A DNA stretch of 64,000 bases from Morella rubra (GCA_003952965.2 CM025849.1:35429942-35493941), one strand, 5' to 3'; counted from the stretch's first letter, positions 35,298 through 47,705 are shown. The notes: generated from the letters alone by a model not told the origin. Translations and numbers: made by a program.

Positions 35298-36973
35298 GGC
35301 ATTTGACTCAATTAGGTAGAGCATTTGACTCATCAATTAATAGGTATGCTCATGACCACAATGATAGTTTGTTGCCTTAAAATTAAATCACAATATATTT
35401 AATGACACCCTCTCAATTAATGAGGAAAATTCGACTCACAATCCAACCCTCTTCATTAATTAAAGTGCATGCTCATGTACCATTTAATCTTAACCATCGG
35501 TCTGGTTTTAACTCTTATGATTTGAATCCTTTACCCTTACGAAGTTTCCAGAAAACATTAATGCAATGAAAGACAATATTTACGTGGAACAATAAGAATG
35601 AGCCAACTGGGATCACATCCTATGTTTCATTGGCTGGATGCATGCTAATTCAAGATCGATAGGAACCCCACCAAGATGCCTAATTTTGATATACTTTTTT
35701 TTTTTTTTTTTATAGCGTTTGTTTCGTGAAAAAATGCCCAACGTCGGCGCCTGAGAATATATATATAAAATTTATTCTTGTAGAAGCTTAGCAGAACATG
35801 AAGTACATTTTCCCCTCTCTTTCTCAACTTTTTTTCCACAACAGAGTTTAATACTTTTTGGCCCGTTCTGGGTGTGTGTGAGAGAGTAGCTGCGCGCGAT
35901 GAGTAGTCAAGCTCCCCACAGCAGACAAGCCTCCAAGTATGAGTTCTTTCCTGATCCTTTCTCTCTATCTTTATGACTTTTATCACTCCCAGAAGTTGCG
36001 AGGAAAATAAAAGGAAATTATGTTCAAGTCCTGATGGCCATCTTCAAGCAGTTTTCTTTCTTTTTTCCCTCGCGCGTATCTTCTAAGAGATTTCCCTCTT
36101 AAATTCCCAGATCCTTCTTGAATTCCGCCTAAGTTGCAATCTATCAATGAAATCCGATGTATATATGTCTCATCTTTGCTCACAAAGTTTGTTTGGGGGC
36201 TAGCTAGCTAGGTTTTTCTTTCGTTCTTGAGTTGCTCTCTTACTACAGATGCATAGAAGGATATACTTCAAGAATGGAGGTACACTGAAAAGTTCTGATG
36301 ATGCAAGTTTGCTGGTCTTTGTCCATGGATCTAGCTTTGTAGGGACAGTACGACCACTATGTTTTTCCCAGCTCCTTGATCGGTTTTGTTTTTGTTTTTG
36401 TTTTGTACGAGTGAATCCATGATCTCTTGAGATCAAGCAGATAGAAAATATAATTTTTGTGGGTGCAAGGTTCTTTTGCTAGGTTTTCTAGTTTTAACAT
36501 CAGATCCGCCTCCCCAGATGCTTCTCTCCCACTTCATATCTATTGATGTCTTCCTCATCAAGGTACAGTACGACAGCTTCGGCTTTATTTTGGGTCCATT
36601 CCTTTTGTATTAATGATTTTTGGTTTTTTATTTTTTGTTTCTGCCATTAATATCTTTGTCTGCATGATTCTTTGTTAGTTTCTCTCTATAAATGTTACTC
36701 CATTCTTGAGAGTTCTTTATGATAGGAAGAACATCTACTATTCATTTCCTATAAATTAAACTTGCTTTTGTACTTCTTTGTTAAACCTAGCTATGGCAGC
36801 TAGACATAAAATATCAGGAACCATCTTCCCCCTCCCTCCCCCTCCCTCTCCTCCACCAGATGCATATTTACAAATGTATTTAGTCCTACATATGCATGCC
36901 ACTGTAGAACATTAGGGTGCTAGAAATCTGTATCTAACTCATTCTTTCTTTATGTACTCCTACTAGGGAAGCT
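35298..36973. other. Spacer and WRKY promoter/leader region
   Basis: It holds a T-run near 35,696-35,712 and a CCCTCCCC-type pyrimidine tract at about 36,829-36,852. A small open frame with a donor-like end (36,510-36,554) is probably an untranslated leader exon or noise; it does not join the WRKY frame. No other gene is seen. Confidence 0.45.
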
Positions 36974-37618
36974 ATGGAGGGATACGGAGAAGAGCAAGAT
37001 ATGGAGCAAAGAGGCCATAGACTGGTCCTTCCAGAAGATGGCTATCAATGGAAAAAATATGGCCAAAAGTTCATAAGAAATATTGGCAAAGTCAGGTTGT
37101 GAATCTTTTCTTTGGATTTGCGTTAACCATTTCATCTTATTTAAACAAAGAATTGCTGCTACAGCTGGTAGAAACTGAGATTGAAGAGGTTGAAGTACGG
37201 CCGAATCATTACTCTTCCATGATTTCGTCTTATTTTCCTACTTTTCTCTTCCTCTAATCTGTCTGTCTCTCTAACCCACATATGCTAATTATCTGAGAAA
37301 ATGATCCTCATCATCATGCATATGTACTGATCACAACTAACCGACGTCTATTCTTATTGAATGCACAGAAGTTATTTCAAGTGCCAAAGAAGCAATTGTA
37401 CTGCGAAGAAGAGAGCTGAGTGGTCCACCTCCGAGCCCGATAACATTCGAGTAGTGTATGAAGGGGTGCACAGCCATGCCTTACCCGCACCAGAGTCTGG
37501 TTCCTCCCGGCCAGGGACTGATTCATCTTTGAATGCCAACCAATACGATTTGTTGACACAAGTTCTCGGAGATCGATCAACGCCTTCTTATCATGATCAT
37601 GATCATGGGGACAACTGA
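36974..37618 (+). CDS. Minimal WRKY protein with WKKYGQK heptad
   Basis: WRKY proteins bind W-box DNA (TTGAC) and act in defence and development. Two exons, 36974-37095 and 37369-37618, give only 123 aa, little more than one WRKY domain. The heptad is WKKYGQK (residues 26-32), Arg replaced by Lys. The zinc ligands are C46, C51, H75 and H77 (C-X4-C-X23-H-X-H), a group II pattern rather than group III. The intron splits the Arg41 codon just before SYFKC, the conserved position for most WRKY domains. The N-terminal 20 residues are acidic and the tail ends in a His/Asp run. The start at 36974 is the first ATG before the domain. An extra upstream coding exon cannot be excluded. Target specificity of Lys-variant heptads may differ from W-box binding. 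Confidence 0.85.
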
Positions 37619-38195
37619 TCAAGATCCCCCTCTACATATGCTAGGCTTTCTAAGGCCATTCTTGTGCCCCTGGAGAAAGCTATAGCCTGCTTGCCGGTGG
37701 ATAACAAAGAAGGTAATTCTTTTCCTTCTTGGACATCCACACCCTAATTAATATGTCTATGTATATATGTAATCTTAACCCTAGTTTTATGTACATATAG
37801 ATCGTGTTGATATCCCCGCTGGAAAAGGATCCTTCTTTTCCTCGTTTAGTTGTAGTACTTGCACAATTAATGTCCATTAATTTCATAATATCATAGATAT
37901 TAAGATAACGAGGAGATTTGTACTTATAATATGCTGGAAATGCATCGAATATAGGGTGGCTTTAGAAACTTTCGGCCGCTTAAATCCGTAGATTCAAATG
38001 AACTTGTGTACTAGCAGCAAGCTGATCCAGCAAATTGGAAAGATCTTCATCAAGTTGAAGTCTTCCATTGGAAGAGCAAGTCGCAATATTAGAGTATAAT
38101 TTCTAGCTAGCTGGGATCAAATGGGGCAGTATGATGGCCGAAACAGTATACGATTCTATAATCAATTAGGATCCTAATCAATTTTTGTACAAGTA

Positions 38196-38514
38196 GTGTT
38201 TGGAAACTTAAAATATTGTGAAATTTTTTACCCATCCTAATTTTTTAAATGCAAATATGTGACTAATTCAAAATTTTGGTCAAGAAAATAAGATAAAACA
38301 TTTCAAAATAATCTCTCCCATCTCTATCAAATCATTTCTTTCTATTACAATAAATATAACAAATTTACTCAAATCATTTCTATCTTCAATTTTTCATCAA
38401 TTCTTATAAAATTCTATTTTTCACTTCTATTTTTTCAAAATCCAATAAAACTCTAATCTATCTCAATTTTCACAATATTTCTAAAATTTCAGAAAAATTC
38501 TTAATTTGCAAACA
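38196..38514. repeat. AT-rich dispersed repeat, copy 2
   Basis: It starts GTGTTTGGAAAC and ends TTTGCAAACAT, giving short inverted termini. The interior resembles 17,349-17,560 (shared CTATCAAATCATT and AATAAATATAA blocks). Confidence 0.5.
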
Positions 38515-39160
38515 TGACGAAATGGAATGTTATGTGTTCCATAATTACTTACCTTCTATTACAAGTTAGGCCGGACTGTTAATAAAATTCAACAATGAAT
38601 AAGGATATTAAGGAAGACATATATTTAAAAATAAATTCCGATTTTTTTTCTTGAGTAACAAACAAATTGCTTATATTTTATATCCTACTCTTTGATAAAT
38701 CCATCCCGAGAATTTGGAGTTACTGTACAAGTGACCAGTTTCTCCATTCTTGAACGGGTTTTTTTTCTTTGCAGACTGTAGACGTACTTTGTACCCCGAT
38801 GGTGGGGTTCTGAATGAGAAAACCCTAGTGCGAAGGATTTTTTTTTTTTTTTTTCTAAGCCCTAGTACGAAAGATCACGAAAAGAAGGATTTGTCAAACG
38901 AATTGCGGGGATTCATGCGCATGCGCCGCAGCCAGCGGCCCCCCAAGGCACCTTCCTGCTCTACACCTGGCGCCTTCTGGTACGTCCGCTCCCCCTACTC
39001 CGCGTGAAGTGGTGGGGAACTTTGAACTTTGACTAGTTGCTTTCAATATTGTAACCTTTTTCTCAACTTGCCTATGTCCGTACAACCGAAATGACAGTTT
39101 TTAAAAACTTTTTTTTTAATATTTTCCAATACAAACATGATTTTGGCATACAAGAAGGAT

Positions 39161-39418
39161 ATGTTTAGTTTCTTCTTAAATATTTTTTTTTTACAATCAT
39201 ATTTTTATAAATTTTAATAACTTTTTATGAATTTAATAAATTTTTACAAATTTTAATAACTTTTAACGAACTTTTTACTAATCCTAAAAGAAATATATAC
39301 TATTTTTTAAAAAAATAAATATAAAAAATATTTTCAATCTTCTTTCTATCTTCATATTGGCCTTAATTTCTGTAAAAAAGAGCATAGAAATTTTTAAAAA
39401 TTTTCTCTTTTCAAACAT
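39161..39418. repeat. AT-rich repeat
   Basis: The segment lies between ATGTTT and AAACAT ends and repeats the phrase ACAAATTTTAATAACTTTT. It resembles the 9,031-9,422 element. Confidence 0.35.
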
Positions 39419-39537
39419 CATTTTGTATACTTCATCATTCACACAAATATTTTAAAAAACCTATCTCAAAATTTTTTCTTAATAATTATACAAAAATATT
39501 TTCAAAACCAAATCAAAATCAGTAGTCACTAAACTAT

Positions 39538-39578
39538 CAGGGTCCCTGGTACCAGTTGGGCCAGGGTCCCTGGTACCA
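39538..39578. repeat. 17-bp direct repeat, 24-bp period
   Basis: CAGGGTCCCTGGTACCA occurs exactly at 39538-39554 and 39562-39578. Confidence 0.9.
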
Positions 39579-40061
39579 TGGGTTTGTTGGGCCTTTACCA
39601 CGACAAATACCTTGGGTTTCGTTTGGGCCCTTAATCCACCAAAGACGACCCAAATATCACACCTTTGGCCTCTGCAAATTAAGGAGGACAGCCCAGGCCC
39701 TAGTTTAGTCTTTTTATTGTCCAGGCCCATGTTAATTGATTAACTTTAAAGTGTCCGGAATTGAGAAGTATACGATCCAACTCTCTTATGGGCTGTGATC
39801 CAAAATCATCTCAATACCCTAAACGCACAAACTAAAACAACGTTCTAGAGTATTCCGAGGTAGGACAAGACACAATTGCACGTCGTTTGAATCCAACGGC
39901 CCAGATTCCCTCGAAGGTTCACGATCCTTTTTTTGATGGGACCATTTTGCCCTTTTCTACCGCATTGGCACATTGGTTTTCTCTCCGAGAGTGACAGAGC
40001 GAGTATTAATACACCTACTGCAACAACTACTGCGCAGTCTCGGCTTCTCCTCTTATCCATA

Positions 40062-40080
40062 AACCCCACTAAACCCTAGA
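40062..40080 (+). promoter_or_regulatory. Telo-box-like element in CPN60B leader
   Basis: The phrase CACTAAACCCTAGAAG resembles the AAACCCTA telo-box common near the start of plant genes for highly expressed growth proteins. It is 31 bp before the leader-intron donor. The role is inferred only. Confidence 0.4.
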
Positions 40081-40110
40081 AGCTAAGGTCACGCCTGTCG
40101 CCGTCTCTCG

Positions 40111-40943
40111 GTAAGTATTTCAAAGATTCCGATAGACGCACTCGTAAACCTTCTTGTTCATGTTGGCGGGTTGCTTTGTTGTTGAAATGTGAGAATACAG
40201 AGATGTTTCGTTGTCATAATGCGAATGCTTTTAGGTTTTGTCTGGATCACATTCTGGCTCACAATCTTCATGTCGAGGAGAGAAACAGATACGGGTTTTT
40301 GTTGGATTAATTGTTCAGTGGGAAAAGGCGCTCTTTCTCACGAAGTATCTCCGTTGTGATAATACGGGATTGAATTGCCTGTAGTTCGTGTGATTTTTCA
40401 TTTGAATTATTTGGATTTCACTTTTGCGACAATTGAACATGATGTTTGGTTTCTTAATCTTGCCAGTGTTTCGTTTTTCCCTGCTATTTGAGTTTGTCAG
40501 AACTGCTTCTTTGTCTTGCTAAAATGAAAGGTTGAGAATTCCATTCTTTCTATTTCGATGCTGTATACTTTGTAGTGGAAAGTTTGCCGCTTTTGCGGCA
40601 TAATATTCTAGGATAATGCGAGTCATGCTCTAGAAGTTTTTAGATTCTCGATTCTCTGTCTTACGATTCGGCGAGCTAGAATTCTCATGAAAGCTCGAGT
40701 CAATTGGGTGCTGATTCGGCGTTGAAACAAGTGAAAGCTGCTAGCTTTTCCATGATGAATTTACTAAATTTGGAGATATTTTGGTGTTACAAATTTGTAG
40801 AAAAAAGAACTTATTAAGTTCATATTGTCATCTAAATGACAGTATTTTTATGTAAATGAACCGTCTTTGGCCACTGTAATTGATTATAGTTTGAGCTGCT
40901 TTCTTTAATTTATGTAAAACCTTACGATTGTCCCTGTTTTCAG
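40111..40943 (+). other. 5' UTR (leader) intron of CPN60B
   Basis: A consensus donor (CTCG|GTAAGT) at 40111 and a T-rich tract ending TTTTCAG at 40943 frame an 833-bp intron just before the ATG at 40958. No coding signal is found between them. Leader introns of this size often raise expression in plants. Confidence 0.65.
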
Positions 40944-40957
40944 CTTCTGTGGAATAG

Positions 40958-43900
40958 ATGGCATCAACTTTCACAGCCATGTCTTCAGTTGGTTCCTTGG
41001 CTGCTTCTAGCTGCCGAGCTATGGATAAGAAATGTGCCCCTTCTACACAGTTGTCATCTTCTGCTTCCGTTTCTTCCTGCTCATTTGCTAGGAGGCAGAA
41101 TGTTATGTCACGGAGAAATCGCTCTCCTAAGATTTGTGCCATGGCAAAAGAATTGCATTTCAACAAGGATGGCTCGGCTATTAAGAAACTGCAAGTGAGT
41201 CTTTAGTTATGACACTGCTGGCTGTTGATTTGTTGGAGAGAAGTTCCGATTCTGTCTATTTGCTTCTTTTTTACTACCTACAATATATGTCCTATTTCAG
41301 ACTGGTGTGAACAAGCTTGCGGATCTGGTTGGAGTTACTCTTGGTCCAAAAGGCAGGAATGTTGTTCTGGAAAGCAAGTATGGCTCCCCAAAAATAGTTA
41401 ACGATGGTGTTACCGTGGCAAAAGAGGTACGCTACACTTCCAGTGTTCATAGTTCGAAGGTTGTTTGTTTATCTCTAAAGACATATGGTTTCTATCTGAT
41501 GGATTGTGTATGTGTTAGTTTCCGTTATTGTAGAAACTAAGATTCACTGAACTTGATGTCTTTATGTTGATAATGACTTTCTATGTTATGCTATTCCTCC
41601 TTTGACAGCTTCTTCCTTTCATCTACTTCCCCACCCCAAACCTAGCAACCTCTTATTTCATCTGCTTGACGTACTTATGGATTTGGGCCTTTGGCCTGTT
41701 AGGTAGAGTTGGAGGACCCAGTTGAGAACATCGGTGCCAAGTTAGTGAGACAAGCGGCTGCCAAGACTAATGATTTGGCTGGTGATGGAACAACAACATC
41801 GGTTGTTCTTGCACAAGGTCTTATAGCTGAGGGTGTCAAGGTTCGTATTTTATTCATGCCTTTACAATTTTTGGGAATCTGTCGGCTTTGTTGAGTCCAC
41901 TTCCTAGATAAAACAACCGTTTAGGAGGACTTCTTATATGAGTTATGATTTCAGGTGGTTGCAGCAGGTGCAAACCCTGTTTTAATTACTCGAGGTATTG
42001 AGAAGACCACAAAAGCTCTAGTGGCTGAGCTTAAGCTGATCTCAAAAGAGGTAATGCTTATCTACCTTTAAGCATCAGGATTCTAGTGCCAGCATAATTC
42101 TCCACGTTCTTGCCCCACTCAGTTTCTTGTGATGTCACTGGTTGAATGCCAATGGCTGGCTTTGGACTGCAGGTTGAAGACAGTGAGCTGGCTGATGTGG
42201 CAGCAGTTAGTGCTGGAAACAACTATGAAGTAGGAAATATGATAGCTGAAGCCATGAGTAAGGTGGGTCGTAAAGGTGTGGTGACCCTAGAAGAGGGAAA
42301 AAGTGCAGAGAACAGCCTCTATGTTGTTGAAGGAATGCAATTTGATCGGGGTTACAGCTCACCTTATTTCGTCACTGATAGTGAGAAAATGGCAGTTGAA
42401 TATGAAAATTGCAAGGTGTGCATTTGTCAGAGCTTAAGAGCTTACCTCCCCTGCGCCCCAAACCACACTTACACAAAAAAAAAATGGTGGCTGTAATATT
42501 TGCCAGCTTTGCTAATAGATGTGGTTTTTTGATGCAGTTGCTTCTTGTTGATAAGAAAATAACAAATGCAAGGGATCTTATTAACATTCTAGAGGAAGCT
42601 ATTAGAGGTGGGTATCCAGTTGTGATAATTGCGGAGGACATTGAACAAGAAGCCTTAGCTACTCTGGTTGTGAACAAGCTCAGAGGGGCTTTGAAAATTG
42701 CTGCACTCAAAGCCCCTGGTTTTGGAGAGCGCAAGAGCCAGTACCTTGATGATATTGCTATTCTCACTGGAGGTCAGTTGACATCACGTACTCTTTAACT
42801 GTTCTCTGGGGTCTTCTTTCCTGGTTGCTCTATTCTTATTTGAAAGTTTCTGATGTTTTCTTCTGTGATATTTTTTCAAGTGTTTTTGAGTGATCTCGTG
42901 ATCTGGCTTGCAGGAACTGTAATCAGAGATGAGGTGGGGCTCACCTTAGACAAAGCTGATAAGGAGGTACTTGGCCATGCTTCTAAGGTGGTGCTTACCA
43001 AGGACACTACCACAATTGTCGGAGATGGAAGCACACAGGACGTAGTAAACAAGAGAGTTGCACAGATTAAAAATCTTATTGAGGTATAGATCTCCTGTCC
43101 TCTGTGTCTGTCAGTCTCTTTCGCTCGCAGACAGAGACACACATGCAAAGAATTGTGTGGGGTTGATTCTTATTACTTTTAGGCTAATTGAAATGGCATC
43201 CTCACACAGGCTGCAGAGCAAGACTATGAGAGGGAAAAACTAAATGAAAGGATAGCGAAGTTGTCAGGTGGTGTTGCCGTCATACAGGTAAGTTATCAAT
43301 TAATAGTTTTACATTGGTTTATGATTTTTAGCACAGAATCTTATGTTGATCAATTTTATTTTGAACACAAGGTTGGTGCACAAACTGAGACAGAGCTGAA
43401 AGAGAAGAAACTAAGAGTTGAAGATGCTCTTAATGCAACAAAGGTAACACATAATTATACATAAGAAGTATATCTGTGCCATTAAGTTTCAGGTTAGAGA
43501 TAAGTTCTCGACAGGTCTGCTACAAACGAGGTAGAGTGGTTTACAATTTCAATGGTTTTCAGGCTGCCGTGGAGGAAGGTATTGTTGTTGGTGGTGGGTG
43601 CACTTTGCTGAGACTTGCATCAAAGGTGGATTCTATCAAGGACAGCCTTGACAACGATGAAGAAAAGGTTACTCTTTACTGAAGTTTTTCAAGTCTTGGC
43701 ACTGAGAACATCATGAAAGACACATAGAAGCAATAAAGCCATCAACTAAGTTGAAATTTGCCAATTTATAGATGTTGAATTTAAAAGAATGCATCACTTT
43801 CTTATTTGAGCTTCTAAAAAAAGTGCTTTCGGCTCAATCTATATGGATTATTTTCAGGTTGGAGCAGATATAGTCAAGAGAGCCTTGAGTTATCCTTTGA

Positions 43901-44779
43901 AATTGATTGCCAAGAATGCTGGTGTTAATGGAAGTGTGGTTAGTGAGAAGGTATGCTCATCTTTCTTGTCGTTGCTGTATGTGTTGATTCGGTTCTGTGT
44001 TGTACTGTTGTAACTAGTTTTTCTTTTTTTCTTTCAGGTGCTCTCCAGTGACAATCCTAAATATGGATAATAATGAAGCTAAGCAACCGGACAATATGAA
44101 GATCTAATGGCTGCTGGAATCATTGATCCTACTAAGGTGAGTTGTCACATTGAAACTTAATAGGGAAAGTACAAGATGGTTTTGACCTTTTGGTGTGTTT
44201 TCATCGGAAGCTGTCCTGGAAGTTATAAATTTGACGAGTTGATAGAATAGATGCTAGAGTAATTTGTCGTGAGTGCAGTCTTATATGCCCGCCAGAAAGG
44301 TGTGTGGATCACTTTCGCTTCTTAAGAATGACGTAAAAGGTTTTTAACTTTGAATGACATCTTATTAGTAACCCAGAGACAATGATGCTGCGATGCTTTG
44401 CGGCCAAGTGAACTATTACTTTTCAATGTTTTTCTTTAACCTGAGTCTCAAATCTAGCTACTTAGAAACGTCTACATTTCTTATTTCAGGTTGTCAGATG
44501 TTGCCTTGAGCATGCTGCCTCAGTAGCAAAGACATTCTTGATGTCGGATTGTGTAGTTGTCGAAATCAAGGAGCCTGAACAAATGCCTGCTGGCAACCCA
44601 ATGGACAATTCAGGTCTGTAATGGCTTAATGCAAAATTATAACTGAGTGATTGTTCCTTAGCTTTTCTGCGCCTTTTTTTTTTTTTCCCTAAGCTCGCTT
44701 TTCTGCTGTTGAAAAACTAGTTTTTCTAACATATCATGCTGTGGGCTCTTTCTTGGTTGCATCAGGATACGGCTACTAA
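40958..44779 (+). CDS. CPN60B: Plastid chaperonin CPN60-beta, interrupted by in-frame stops
   Basis: Beta subunit of the plastid Cpn60 chaperonin, which folds Rubisco large subunit and other stromal proteins. Exons: 40958-41194, 41301-41426, 41703-41840, 41955-42050, 42173-42415, 42538-42772, 42914-43083, 43210-43287, 43372-43443, 43563-43667, 43858-43950, 44038-44136, 44490-44613, 44766-44779. All junctions keep phase; the full frame would be about 609 aa, the normal size. A Ser-rich transit peptide precedes about residue 60. ATP-site motifs LGPKGRN (93-99) and GDGTTT (148-153) are intact. Exon 12 departs after DNPKYG: positions 44068-44082 read TAA TAA TGA AGC TAA. The segment 44068-44085 is longer than expected for orthologs, then the correct frame returns ([16 protein letters not shown]) and exons 13-14 end in the normal GYGY stop. 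As read, the product is 541 aa and lacks the last part of the equatorial ATPase domain. This is either recent decay or a sequencing error. Confidence 0.95.
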
Positions 44780-45042
44780 GTTTGACTTCCGATAGCGGTT
44801 TCTCAAGCGGCTTTGGTTAGATGCGAAGGAGGAAGAGTGAGAAGATTGGAAGGAACTTGAGTAGCAGCACAAGATATGTTGGTTTGATTTTTTTGTAAAT
44901 TAAAGATGTCCCCAGTTAAAGACCAACTTCTGGTGAGGCATGTTTTCAGGGCTTAAGAGTAATGCCATTACATGTAGAACGTCCAGCTTATAATGCTTTT
45001 TTAGCTTCGGGGACTGCCTTAAGCGATTTCCAGTTCAATAAT

Positions 45043-45069
45043 TCTCTCTCTCTCGCTCTCTCTCTCTCT
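45043..45069. repeat. (CT)n microsatellite
   Basis: An interrupted CT tract lies about 260 bp after the CPN60B stop, near the end of the probable 3' UTR. Confidence 0.9.
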
Positions 45070-46516
45070 GTGTGGCTACTTGGGGTTTTCTCTGTGTGTC
45101 CATGCACGAGGGGATTACTTATTCTGCCATTTCTCTCTGCGTTGGCCGGAGGGTAACAAAACAAAAAGACATGAAAGTCTCAAGCTTGTGCTTATGATAG
45201 ATCGTGGATTCTATGTGGCTTATTGAAGTAAGCTGGTCAGTACATGACAAGTGGGAGGGGGATAAAGGCAACTCGGAGATTCACGTGAGCCTATTCAATG
45301 AAGAAGACGATATACTTTTATGACTAAATTGGACTCGAGAAACCGCAAAGTAGGAACGTGGAATCAACCATGTATTTATTTATTAATCCCAATACAAGAA
45401 AGCGACGACAGTTTGAAAAGCCCACGATGAAGTGTATGTGGGTATAGCTACGGGTTTTAAACAAGGACCTGCATCATTCTGGTAATCTCTAAACGCCAAA
45501 GAATTAGAATTTTGAAGTGGACGGGCAAGTTGATTAAAGGTTTCTTATGGAGTTTGGCGTAAACCTTAAAGCATAAATACGCCAGTATAATTCCAAAATT
45601 GTAGTCATCTAAACTTCTGAACTTACGCACGTTGACCTCTTTCTAATTCCAAAACTTTCATATCGGTAAGGCCGGCCAAATCTTTAATCTTCAAGAGTTG
45701 GATCACCTCAATCCATCTCTTAGGTGCCTATTCTTATTGCATAAATAAGATGATCATTGTTAGAGCGATAGTCTTTGCTGGATTGGACGACATGCTTTGT
45801 TTAAATATGTATCTCGAGACATAACTATCGTTAACCTCGAATCTTTACGATTGTTATGGAATTTAACGTGGGGTTATAGGAGTTAATATGATCCTTGTAC
45901 TTACCAATTAGCTTTCTCTGTGTAGTGGCCCAGTGGGACTTTGTACAAAAAAAAAATCTCATGCGAATGTTTATCTGGATTGAGAAGGGAGTTAATTGAG
46001 CATGGTTGTAATTAATTATGGTGAAAATTAGGAAGATTTAATTATATCATTATCTAAATTATGCCAGATTTTAAAATAAATATTGCATGATTTCATACTT
46101 TATAAATACATTTGAGGGAGAAAGAGGATATCTCTTTTATAGTTTTTATCAAAATATAGAAAGTAAAAGAAAAGAAGGAATATGGAAATTAAATGCTCAT
46201 TACCCTCAAAAAGTTTGGTGGGTTGTAAAGCCTAACTCTTCATACGTATATGGGTTTCATAAACTAAAAAGTTTTAAATTTTAGATGTCAGAAAGTAAGA
46301 ACTAATAAAATATAACTTCCTCGTATTAGGAAGATAAATCTAACAAAAAGTAATACTTTAATTTTGTATTTTTTTAAAAAAAGGAAAAAAAAAACATACG
46401 GAGCAAGAAAAAAGACCAAGTCCTGAATGGTGCATTTTATGCGTATATATTGAAACGAAAACATTATTATAATAACTATAGAAGTAATGTCACGACTCGC
46501 AAACCAGAAACGTACC

Positions 46517-46518
<2 letters not shown>
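45070..46518. other. Spacer between CPN60B and PUM
   Basis: AT-rich sequence with only short isolated open frames and no recognised gene or repeat family. Confidence 0.5.

Positions 46519-46549
<31 letters not shown>
46519..46549. repeat. (GA)n microsatellite upstream of PUM
   Basis: About 15 GA units lie 1.2 kb before the PUM start, at or near the promoter. In plants GA tracts can bind BPC/GAGA factors; a role here is only a possibility. Confidence 0.9.
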
Positions 46550-46552
<3 letters not shown>

Positions 46553-47705
46553 GGAGAGAGACCATGGCATTGCATAATGTTATTCCATGCATGTAATTTG
46601 CTAATCTCGCATTGTAGTTTGCGTGTGTTGTTGTGTTCCATCGTATTATGGTACATAGCCAATGCCACCTCTTTCCCTCTCTTCCTCCACTCTCTCTTCA
46701 GTCCATTGAAAAAACCTCTCCTTCTTCTTCTTCACGCCGCCACACTTTTTCTCTTCTCTTTTTGGTACATCTTCTGTGTTCACACTCAGCCGTGGCCTCG
46801 TTTTCTCTCTAATACAGACTCTTCTGTCGCTGGTACGCCTTTTTCCAGACATGGGTTTCTCTTCGTTACTCTGTATGACATTGGCTTTTGAGTTTCATCT
46901 GCATTGTTCCTTCATCGCTTTTGGAGTTCTGATTATCTGTGATTCTGGATTTTCTTCTGATGATCGGGCGATATCTGGGTGTTGGCACATGTTGACGAAC
47001 TGGTGGAATCTGGATTCTGATTCTATAGGAATTGCTCTCGCATTCGGATTTATTTTTTATTTTTTGCTTTTATTGGACATAGGCATTTGAATTGGTCTGA
47101 TAACTTCGATGATGATGATAGTCGTTCCGAAGTTCTTTGGGCTCTTTTCCCGAACCGGGTTTTTGGCATTGTTTCCTAGTTTAGAATCTGGTAGTATTTA
47201 CTGATCTTAGCTAGTCTTCCTGTTGTGTGAATTGCTGCTTTTAAAGTTTTCCTTTTGTTTTCATTTTTGACATAATCGTGTCTTGGTTTGGGGACTTTGG
47301 TCACAGGGATATAGAAGATGATGAATCAAATCAATCATTTGGAATTTGGACGATTAGTTGCCTTAGTGGGAGCGGTTACGATAATGGTTTTTATCAGATG
47401 GTTCTTTAGTCCTTAAGGAAAATAACCCTTGCTAGGAAACAACTCTGGTTGGAATGGATGGTTCTTTACGATAATAAATGTTTTCTTATTGCACAATGCA
47501 CGTTGGAATCTTGTAAACAAATTTCTTAAGTTGTTAGATGCAGCGAAGTTGATGATCTTTCGTGTAATTAGTTTGAATGAAGCTTTTAAGATTGTTTTCA
47601 ATCTTAAAATTCTTACTGGTTTAAGTAATCTTTTTTTCCTTGCTGAATTGAAGGACTTTTGTTATGTGGATCTTCTTTGCCTGGTAAAGCTTACTCTGTT
47701 TGGCA
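46550..47705 (+). other. PUM 5' leader region with probable leader intron
   Basis: The pyrimidine-rich stretch at about 46,670-46,830 looks like a 5' UTR. The coding exon starts after an acceptor-like GGCAG at 47701-47705, only 6 bases before the ATG, so a leader intron of roughly 0.9 kb is likely. The open frames in it lack family motifs. Confidence 0.45.

Larger units (their letters stand above)
37619..40020. other. Spacer with AT-rich repeats
   Basis: It includes two AT-rich repeats (38,196-38,514 and 39,161-39,418) and a short direct repeat at 39,538-39,578. A GC-rich patch at about 38,910-39,005, around GCGCATGCGCCGCAGCC, stands out from the AT-rich surroundings but has no recognisable coding content. 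The CPN60B promoter occupies the last few hundred bases. Confidence 0.5.

Noticed and set aside
36510..36554. Small upstream coding exon (MLLSHFISIDVFLIK) joined to the WRKY gene
   Set aside because: It ends at a donor-like GTACAG, but its phase does not join the WRKY frame at the only nearby acceptor.
38900..39010. GC-rich patch as a CpG-island promoter or small gene
   Set aside because: No leader, splice site or conserved peptide was found; it is only a compositional oddity.
44062..44090. A micro-intron that would remove the stops in CPN60B exon 12
   Set aside because: The disturbed segment is about 18 bases, far below plant intron size, and has no GT-AG pair.
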